DNA of 12,568 bases, from positions 1-12,568 of the forward strand of contig CAMVHP010000024.1 in NCBI GenBank assembly GCA_947167315.1, given 5' to 3'. The notes under the pieces are model-generated. The model searched no databases and was not told the origin of the DNA. It saw only the letters and a list, made by a program, of their open reading frames with translations. Positions 7,579 through 12,568 of this stretch are shown here, piece after piece. The DNA comes from RGIG8782 sp017475895 (GTDB lineage Bacteria; Pseudomonadota; Alphaproteobacteria; Rickettsiales; UBA1997). Position numbers and translations under genes: made by a program. Position 1 is the stretch's first letter; every line of letters starts with the position of its first letter.

Positions 7579-7958
7579 TAAATATTCTCCAGATAATCCC
7601 TATATTCATCCTCTGTCATTAATTCTTCATCCAGTTCGTCTTTTGAGTCTATATAGATCCTGTACAACCAATTATTATTTATGTCATTGCTCAATAGTTG
7701 TTCGCAATTATCAACCATAGAATCATTAACATCTACAATTTCTCCAGAAAATGAGGAATATAATTCAAAGTTTTCATCGTCATTGTAGTTTATCACTCCC
7801 AACAGATCAGTTTTGCTACAAATTGTTCCTATTGATGGCAATTCAATATAATTTACAATGTTAATATCGTTTGATATGAAATTGGAAATACCAACGGTTG
7901 CTATATCATTCTCTACTACTACCCAATAATTGTCTTTTGTGTAAAACAGCTCTTCCAT
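7578..7958 (-). CDS. Glycine cleavage H protein homologue lacking the lipoyl-lysine
   Basis: This 126-residue protein has the length and layout of GcvH: an N-terminal strand (NYWVVVENDIATVGIS), the ELPSIGT turn (39-45), SGEIVDVND (71-79) and a C-terminal acidic helix ending DEYRDYLENI. In GcvH the hairpin just before SGEI carries ESVKAxSD, whose lysine holds lipoate. Here the same hairpin (residues 57-65, bases 7764-7790) reads NYNDDENFE, with no lysine; the only lysines are K8, K49 and K106. The protein is highly acidic, with just five basic residues. It therefore cannot carry lipoate at the normal site and should not work as a standard H protein. The frame is intact and coupled to the radical-SAM gene by a 1-nt overlap. 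No gcvP, gcvT or lipoate ligase is nearby. Function unknown; a scaffold or regulatory role is inference. Confidence 0.8.
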   Translation of the reverse strand: MEELFYTKDNYWVVVENDIATVGISNFISNDINIVNYIELPSIGTICSKTDLLGVINYNDDENFELYSSFSGEIVDVNDSMVDNCEQLLSNDINNNWLYRIYIDSKDELDEELMTEDEYRDYLENI

Positions 7959-8005
7959 TTTATGTTTATATTATATTGTTTTCGCCTATAGATAATAGTA
8001 ATTTT

Positions 8006-9034
8006 TTATTTTTCAAGTAAAAACCTAATAATATTTATTATATTTTTGCTATAAACTACAGAATTATCTGCAACTGTCCACAGGTTCAGCACATTTTTTA
8101 GATCAAAATCTCTTCTGATTCTTGATATGAAAATTGTGTTTTCCATAGCAATTTCCTTCGGCGTTGCGTAATTAAAATCTTCAAATCTGTCTCTTACTGT
8201 TATAATATCCTCGTTTTTTTCAAATATGTCATAAATATCGTCAAGGTTAAAATTATCACTGAATTCAACACTTAAAGACTGACAATCACCACTAAACACT
8301 GGCACAAGAACACAGGTTGCCGTAACATTAATTTTTTTATTGATTATTTGTTTAGTTTCCTTAATTAATCTAACTTCATCTTCATAATAATTATTTAAAG
8401 AAGCATCACCCACCTGTGGTAAAATGTTAAATGGTATTTGTTTTTTGAAATTAACTGGAGTTAAAAAACTATTTTCATAGATTTTCTTTGTATGTAAAAA
8501 TAATTCATCCATGGCATTCTTACCAACAGTTGATGTGGATTGATAGGTATTTACAACAACTCTGTTGATGCTGGAGATCTTATTTAAAATACCAATAACT
8601 TCCGTTAACTGTAAGGTGTTTTTTGACGGTAACTTCATAATGTTTTTATTTTCAACGTTTTTTATATTTTTTTTATTTACGTTATAATCAATAATTGGTA
8701 TGTTTGAATCATTCATGAAATAGTCACTACCATCCAGTACTATACAGCCATTTTCTATAAAATCGTAAACATATTTTTCGGTTAATTCTCTTCTGACACA
8801 AAATATGGCAAAATCTGTATTTTTAAAGTCTTTATAGGAGTTAATATTGCTTATTTTTAAAGTATCGTCACCATAGGATATATTTTTATTTTCCAGTTCG
8901 AATGTTGATAATATTTCGATGTCACTAATTTTTTTACTAATTTCATCTTCTGCAATTTCTCTAAAAAAATGTATTAAAAAATTTTTGTCTTCCGCAAATA
9001 CTACAATTTTCATATAAAAATAACAATTTAACAT
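8006..9034 (-). CDS. Aspartate-semialdehyde dehydrogenase homologue without catalytic residues (probable pseudoenzyme)
   Basis: The 342-residue frame aligns along its length with Asd: MKIVVF at the N-terminus, FKNTDFAIF, CIVLDGSDYF, VVVNTYQSTSTVGKNAMDEL (usual VSTYQAVSGAGKAAMEEL), QIPFNILPQVG, CVLVPVFSGDCQSLSVEF, and a C-terminal strand near DNSVVYSKN. Active-site positions are changed. Catalytic Cys of NPNCST aligns with Lys138 (LPSKNT). Arg and His of RVPVxxGHS align with Leu243 and Asp250. The phosphate-binding Arg of SSAFRM aligns with Met107. The GATGAVG loop becomes AEDKNFL. It should therefore not reduce aspartyl phosphate. The frame is uninterrupted, arguing against a decayed pseudogene. 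The ATG at 9034 has AGGA 3 nt upstream; family alignment would favour the in-frame ATG at 9013, which has no Shine-Dalgarno. It lies 47 nt upstream of gcvH-like, on the same strand. Confidence 0.8.
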   Translation of the reverse strand: MLNCYFYMKIVVFAEDKNFLIHFFREIAEDEISKKISDIEILSTFELENKNISYGDDTLKISNINSYKDFKNTDFAIFCVRRELTEKYVYDFIENGCIVLDGSDYFMNDSNIPIIDYNVNKKNIKNVENKNIMKLPSKNTLQLTEVIGILNKISSINRVVVNTYQSTSTVGKNAMDELFLHTKKIYENSFLTPVNFKKQIPFNILPQVGDASLNNYYEDEVRLIKETKQIINKKINVTATCVLVPVFSGDCQSLSVEFSDNFNLDDIYDIFEKNEDIITVRDRFEDFNYATPKEIAMENTIFISRIRRDFDLKNVLNLWTVADNSVVYSKNIINIIRFLLEK

Positions 9035-9069
9035 TGTTCCTAGAGTACAACCAATAATAAAAAAATCAA

Positions 9070-9097
9070 TTGAAAAATTTAAAATATTTATTAAAAT
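9070..9097 (+). promoter_or_regulatory. Possible promoter for virB8-virB9
   Basis: TTGAAA at 9070-9075 and TAAAAT at 9092-9097 are spaced 16 nt apart in the 91-nt divergent gap between the asd-like gene and virB8, about 28 nt before the virB8 ATG. The position is right for the plus-strand block; the boxes are only moderately distinctive in this composition. Confidence 0.35.
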
Positions 9098-9125
9098 GTG
9101 TTTATATGTTTAATTTACCGCAGGA

Positions 9126-9791
9126 ATGGCTAATAAAAAAGAGACATTAAAATTAAGGAGCTGGTATTCTAATAGATACCAATTAATATTGGTACAAAAG
9201 AAATTGTTGTCACTGTTTAGTATTTTTGCTATAGGAACTGTGGTTGTTGCTGTTATATTTGTTAAACAGTTTACAGAATCAAAGTCTTTTGAACCGTATG
9301 TTATAGAGTTAGAAAATAAAACCGGTGTTATGACTATAGTTGACAATTTAAATAGCACAACGCTGATTGCTGATGAATCGGTAAAAAGGTCGTACATATT
9401 TACATTTTTGAATGTGGCTGAGGGTTATAATTATGTTACCTTTAACGAAGATAGACGAAAATTGGTAATTTTAACAACAAGTGCTGTCTATAGACAGCTT
9501 TACAGCAAGTACAGCGTCAGAGATGAAAACAGTATAGTCAATTCGTTAAAAAATAGAGGTAGTCTAACGATAAAAATAAAATCAATAATTTTTAATACTC
9601 CAACAATAGCTACAGTTAGATTTGTGATAAACAATGATAGACCAACAAAACTATATCCGGCTGAGGCACACAAAATAGCAGAAATTCAATTCAAGTTTAC
9701 TGACATGGAACTAAACGCTAACGATAGATATTTAAACCCATTAGGTTTTCAAGTTACAAAATATACCGTTGGTGACGATATTAATATTTAG
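9126..9791 (+). CDS. virB8: Type IV secretion system protein VirB8
   Basis: This 221-residue protein has the VirB8 plan: a short cytoplasmic N-terminus with SWYSNRYQ (12-19), one membrane helix at about 27-46, and a periplasmic domain containing FEPYVIELENKTGV (55-68), YIFTFLNVAEGYNYV (90-104) and the conserved C-terminal NPLGFQVTKY (204-213). VirB8 is an inner-membrane assembly factor that bridges to VirB9 and VirB10 in the secretion channel. The wording resembles Rickettsiales (rvh) VirB8. AGGA directly abuts the ATG, an unusually short ribosome-binding spacing, but the protein start fits the family. virB9 follows after 8 nt. virB10, virB11 and virD4, which often follow, are absent, so this is a detached or second copy of the pair. 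Confidence 0.93.
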   Translation: MANKKETLKLRSWYSNRYQLILVQKKLLSLFSIFAIGTVVVAVIFVKQFTESKSFEPYVIELENKTGVMTIVDNLNSTTLIADESVKRSYIFTFLNVAEGYNYVTFNEDRRKLVILTTSAVYRQLYSKYSVRDENSIVNSLKNRGSLTIKIKSIIFNTPTIATVRFVINNDRPTKLYPAEAHKIAEIQFKFTDMELNANDRYLNPLGFQVTKYTVGDDINI

Positions 9792-9799
9792 GATTTTTT

Positions 9800-10591
9800 A
9801 TGAAAAAGAATATTTGTTTTTTAGTTTTTTTGTTTGCGTGTTTATGTCTGGTGTGTGTTGACGTGAAAGCAGATGCGGAACTACCAACAACGATAGACTC
9901 GCGAATAAAAACTATAATATATAATCCAAATGAAGTTGTGGAATTAACCTTTCATTATGGTTTTCAATCGTTCATAGAATTTGAAGAGGATGAAGAAATA
10001 CAGGTTATATCATTGGGTGAATCTTTTCCTTGGAAAATAACTCCGGTTGGTAAAAGAATGTTTATAAGAGCGTTACAGATAAACACAAATACAAATATGA
10101 CCGTTATAACATCCAAAAGAACATACATGTTCCAATTAACGGCGGATAGTTATGAGGGAAAAGGAGATGAAGAGTTGATTTACTCCGTTAGATTTTTCTA
10201 TCCAGACTCGAGCAATAATAAAGTTCCGACGTTTAAAGATGCTAAATATTCAAATGCCAATAGTTTGGATTTAGATTCTCAGTCCGAAAAAGACAGTGTG
10301 TTGAAAAACTTTAAGAAAGGGACTGTTTTGAACTTTGACTATTCAATGACTGGTGAAAATAGAGTCATAGGACTTAAAAAAGCATTTGATGACGGAATTA
10401 ATACATATTTTGAGTTTGGTGATCAAAATTTTGTGCCGGTTATACATGTTGTTGACACAAATGGAAATGAAGAATTGGTCAAGTACTTCAGAGATGGACC
10501 ATACATAGTTGTAAATACAGTAAGAATGCAATTTTCTTTAAGAATTACAGGACAAGTTTTGTGTGTATTTAATAATTTAATGTTATATTAA
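9800..10591 (+). CDS. virB9: Type IV secretion system outer-membrane complex protein VirB9
   Basis: The 263-residue protein starts with a lysine pair and a hydrophobic signal segment (residues 4-20), with probable cleavage around VKA-DA at 24-25, so it is exported. The N-terminal VirB9/CagX domain includes RIKTIIYNPNEVVELTFHYGFQS and GKRMFIRAL. The C-terminal domain has GLKKAFDDGINTYFEFG, VIHVVDTNGNEELVKY and the closing FSLRITGQVLCVFN. Both domains are present, so this is a full-length VirB9, which with VirB7 and VirB10 forms the outer-membrane core ring. A TTTAGGA ribosome-binding site overlaps the virB8 stop 6 nt before the ATG, implying co-translation with virB8. After virB9 comes prfA (35-nt gap) rather than virB10. 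Confidence 0.92.
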   Translation: MKKNICFLVFLFACLCLVCVDVKADAELPTTIDSRIKTIIYNPNEVVELTFHYGFQSFIEFEEDEEIQVISLGESFPWKITPVGKRMFIRALQINTNTNMTVITSKRTYMFQLTADSYEGKGDEELIYSVRFFYPDSSNNKVPTFKDAKYSNANSLDLDSQSEKDSVLKNFKKGTVLNFDYSMTGENRVIGLKKAFDDGINTYFEFGDQNFVPVIHVVDTNGNEELVKYFRDGPYIVVNTVRMQFSLRITGQVLCVFNNLMLY

Positions 10592-10626
10592 TTTAATATA
10601 GTAAATAACAAAATAGAGTAAATAAA

Positions 10627-11703
10627 ATGGGTTTTGAAAATAAATTACAGGATATAAAAGATAGATATTTGAACATAGGTGAAAAGTTGTTAAATCCAGA
10701 TATTGCCAGCAGTGATTTTGTAAAATTTTCTAAAGAATATTCGGATCTGGAACCAATATATAACAAAATAATTGAATATTTTAAAATTATGGATGGCATA
10801 AAGGAATCTGAAGAAATTGTCAGCGATAAGAATTGCGATCCGGAATTAAAGAAGATGGCAAATGAAGAAATAGTTGAAAACAATAAAAAACTACCGATTG
10901 TCAGAAGAGAACTGGAAATATTATTACTACCAAAAGATGAGGCGGATGAAAAAAACGCAATACTAGAAATAAGAGCCGGAACCGGTGGTGAAGAGGCAGC
11001 ATTGTTTGCTGGAACGTTACTTAGAATGTACCAAAGGTATGCCGAAAGAAAAAATTGGAAATTTGAAGTAATGGATATGTCTTCTAGCGACTTAGGTGGT
11101 ATAAAAGAAGCAACAATATCTGTTATAGGTAAGAATGTATTTAGACAATTAAAATTTGAATCCGGTGGACATAGAGTTCAAAGAGTACCGGAAACGGAAT
11201 CAAAAGGAAGAGTTCACACATCCGCAGCAACCGTAGCTGTGCTGCCGGAGGTGGAGGATGTGGATATAAAAATAGATGAAAAGGATTTGGAAATAACTGT
11301 ATGTAGAGCCAGTGGTCCGGGTGGACAGTGCGTAAACACCACAGATAGTGCTGTTAGAATAGTTCATATACCTACCGGAATTACAGTTAGACAACAGGAG
11401 GAAAAGTCCCAACATCAAAATAAAGAAAAAGCTATGAAACTGTTGAGGGCTAAACTTTATGAGATGGAAAGAAGTAAAAAAGATTCCGAAAGAGCAGCCA
11501 ATCGTAAAGAACAGGTGGGAACCGGAGATAGATCAGACAAGATCAGAACCTACAATTACCCACAGGGAAGAGTAACAGATCACAGAATAAATTTAACATT
11601 ATACAAAATAGACCAAATAACAAATGAAGGAGACCTAGACGAAATAATTGACGCTTTAATCGCTGATGATGAAGCAAGAAAAATTAATGAACAAAACTAC
11701 TAA
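10627..11703 (+). CDS. prfA: Peptide chain release factor 1 (RF1)
   Basis: The 358-residue protein is a complete RF1, which releases finished chains at UAA and UAG. The GGQ catalytic motif is at 232-234 in ASGPGGQCVNTTDSAVRI. The stop-codon recognition tripeptide is PET (188-190) in HRVQRVPETES, the PxT type of RF1 rather than the SPF of RF2. The N-terminal helical domain and the REEK-type basic C-terminus (RKEQVGTGDRSDKIRTYNYPQGRVTDHRINL) are intact. In many proteobacteria prfA is followed by prmC; here an RDD membrane protein gene follows instead. Notably, all thirteen complete genes in this window end in codons read by RF1. Confidence 0.98.
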   Translation: MGFENKLQDIKDRYLNIGEKLLNPDIASSDFVKFSKEYSDLEPIYNKIIEYFKIMDGIKESEEIVSDKNCDPELKKMANEEIVENNKKLPIVRRELEILLLPKDEADEKNAILEIRAGTGGEEAALFAGTLLRMYQRYAERKNWKFEVMDMSSSDLGGIKEATISVIGKNVFRQLKFESGGHRVQRVPETESKGRVHTSAATVAVLPEVEDVDIKIDEKDLEITVCRASGPGGQCVNTTDSAVRIVHIPTGITVRQQEEKSQHQNKEKAMKLLRAKLYEMERSKKDSERAANRKEQVGTGDRSDKIRTYNYPQGRVTDHRINLTLYKIDQITNEGDLDEIIDALIADDEARKINEQNY

Positions 11704-11707
11704 GGAG
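11702..11707 (+). promoter_or_regulatory. Shine-Dalgarno AAGGAG before the RDD gene
   Basis: AAGGAG overlaps the prfA stop and lies 6 nt before the ATG at 11714. It is the best consensus ribosome-binding site in the window and fixes the start of the RDD gene, over the longer frame beginning at 11666 inside prfA. Confidence 0.8.
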
Positions 11708-11713
11708 TTTTAT

Positions 11714-12406
11714 ATGATAAATTTTGAAAAAACTAAAAGCTACATAAAGAATTTTTTTAGTAGCAATAGCAATGTACAAAGTAACACGACCGGTGGCTAT
11801 GATGTTAGTTTTGCAAAGCCATTAAGAAGATTTAAGGCGTTTTTGATAGATTTTGTAATAGTATACTTGCTTTTGACAACCCTTATATTTCTCATGATCA
11901 AGGACGATATAGCAGCCAATATTGACCCAATTTTTACTGACGAAAATGTAGAAACATCTTTTGAAATTGATTCTAATAACAATATATTAAATGCACAAAA
12001 TGTTGCGGTTGAAACTGATGCTACAACAGGAAATACAATGATAAAACCATTAACAAAAAAAGAAAGAGCAAAACAAATAAATGACATTGTATTACGTGAG
12101 ATACAGGATAATAAATGGTGCGGATACATGATCATATTGGCACCAATATTGTATAATATATTGTTTTTATTAACAAAAAAAAGAGCTACAATAGGACAGC
12201 GATTTTTTAATCTAATGGTTATTAAAAAAGATGGTGAGGAGTTAAAAATTGGAGATATAATTACCAGAGTATTTATGTGTAGTATATGTAAGATAAAATT
12301 TTTAATACCCTTTACGATAGTTGTACCGGTATTTATTAGTAAAAATAATCTTACTTTGTATGATTATTTTACAAATACATATGTGATTGAATTAAATAAA
12401 AAATAG
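11714..12406 (+). CDS. RDD-family membrane protein
   Basis: With the ATG at 11714 this is a 230-residue protein with three likely membrane segments at about 42-62, 137-153 and 192-209. The RDD family signature is visible: PLRRFKAFLIDF at 36-47 with the Arg and Asp, and RATIGQRFFNLMVI at 157-170 with its following charged KKDGEELKIGD. Between the first two helices there is a roughly 70-residue polar loop (65-135), longer than in minimal RDD proteins. RDD proteins are poorly characterised; some have been linked to ion transport, but no function can be assigned here. It begins 10 nt after prfA and ends 1 nt before the next ATG, so it belongs to the prfA transcript. Confidence 0.85.
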   Translation: MINFEKTKSYIKNFFSSNSNVQSNTTGGYDVSFAKPLRRFKAFLIDFVIVYLLLTTLIFLMIKDDIAANIDPIFTDENVETSFEIDSNNNILNAQNVAVETDATTGNTMIKPLTKKERAKQINDIVLREIQDNKWCGYMIILAPILYNILFLLTKKRATIGQRFFNLMVIKKDGEELKIGDIITRVFMCSICKIKFLIPFTIVVPVFISKNNLTLYDYFTNTYVIELNKK

Positions 12407-12407
12407 T

Positions 12408-12568
12408 ATGAAAGTAATAGTTACAACATCAGCAAATCCGTTACACTACGGACATGTGAGTTTGTACAACGAGGCGGTTAGAATATTTGGCGAAAACAAC
12501 GTAAAGATAGTTATAGGAAGAAAGCAAGCAGTACCTCCACGTCACCAAGAATGGATTTACTGGCAGGA
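12408..12568 (+). CDS. Nucleotidyltransferase of the HxGH superfamily, CoaD-like (partial, right edge)
   Basis: Only the first 53 codons are present. MKVIVTTSANPLHYGHVSLYNEAVRIFGENN has the N-terminal beta strand, the HYGH form of the (H/T)xGH nucleotide-binding motif at residues 13-16, and the helix plus second strand (VKIVIG) of cytidylyltransferase-fold enzymes. Spacing and the motif surroundings resemble phosphopantetheine adenylyltransferase (CoaD), which makes dephospho-CoA. However the usual YPGSFDPxTxGH wording is replaced by TTSANPLHYGH, so another adenylyl- or cytidylyltransferase is possible. The ATG follows the RDD stop by 1 nt (TAGTATG), a coupled arrangement. The rest of the gene, including the ATP-binding ISS-type motif, is beyond the window. 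Confidence 0.6.
   Translation, partial: MKVIVTTSANPLHYGHVSLYNEAVRIFGENNVKIVIGRKQAVPPRHQEWIYWQ

Noticed and set aside
7578..7958. Biotin carboxyl carrier or other lipoyl-domain protein
   Set aside because: The overall length and the ELPxxG and SGEIVxVND signatures with an acidic C-terminal helix fit GcvH, and there is no MKM or DKA-type biotin/lipoyl motif.
8006..9034. Treating the asd-like gene as a frameshifted pseudogene
   Set aside because: The frame is open for 342 codons and family blocks run from end to end; the changes are substitutions at active-site positions, not interruptions. It is kept as a CDS and reported as a probable pseudoenzyme.
9079..9094. CtrA-like box TTAA-N-TTAA upstream of virB8
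   Set aside because: The spacer is 8 nt rather than the 7 of the full CtrA site, and such TTAA pairs are frequent by chance in AT-rich DNA.
11666..11713. Upstream ATG giving a 246-residue RDD protein
   Set aside because: It would overlap the end of prfA by 38 nt with no ribosome-binding site; AAGGAG at 11702-11707 clearly marks the ATG at 11714.
1297..12406. Reassignment of TGA to tryptophan
   Set aside because: Every complete protein reads through at normal length with the standard code, and the tryptophan codons looked at are TGG. No in-frame TGA was found, so there is no sign of recoding here.

Overview
The window is an AT-rich (roughly 30% G+C by eye), tightly packed bacterial segment holding thirteen complete genes plus one partial gene at each edge. 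The gene set points to an alphaproteobacterium with a reduced genome, most likely Rickettsiales-like or a similar host-associated lineage. The evidence is an AddA helicase of the alphaproteobacterial type, an rpmF-plsX-fabH cluster, and a virB8-virB9 pair standing apart from the other type IV secretion genes, which is the scattered layout known from Rickettsiales. The lineage is an inference. No tRNA, rRNA, IS element or CRISPR array was seen, and no stretch longer than about 260 bases lacks a gene.

Layout. Positions 1-4029 (minus strand) form one compact operon transcribed rpmF-plsX-fabH-ybeY-addA, with gaps of 6, 0, 0 and 2 nt; addA runs off the left edge. Positions 4030-4285 are a divergent regulatory region with two small palindromes and a perfect tandem 12-mer. 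pgi (plus strand, 4286-5509) encodes a short glucose-6-phosphate isomerase and converges on an MFS transporter gene (minus strand). Upstream of the transporter, also on the minus strand, lie three genes transcribed in the order asd-like, gcvH-like, radical-SAM activase (9034 to 6871). From 9126 to the right edge the plus strand carries virB8, virB9, prfA, an RDD membrane protein gene and the start of a CoaD-like nucleotidyltransferase gene.

The most unusual part is the asd-like/gcvH-like/radical-SAM group. The Asd homologue has an intact reading frame and a clear family alignment, but the positions of the catalytic Cys, His and Arg, the phosphate-binding Arg and the nucleotide-binding glycine loop are all substituted. 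The GcvH homologue keeps its fold signature but lacks the lipoyl-lysine. The NrdG2-type radical SAM protein keeps its CX3CX2C cluster motif and is joined to gcvH-like by a 1-nt stop/start overlap. Two apparent pseudoenzymes therefore sit next to an active-looking activase, which suggests repurposed proteins or an unrecognised small system. The alternative is a pathway losing function ahead of its reading frames.

The remaining genes are housekeeping: phospholipid and fatty acid initiation (PlsX, FabH), ribosome and translation (L32, YbeY, RF1), recombination repair (AddA), and sugar-phosphate metabolism (Pgi). All thirteen visible stop codons are TAA (9) or TAG (4); TGA is not used as a stop here and does not occur in frame.
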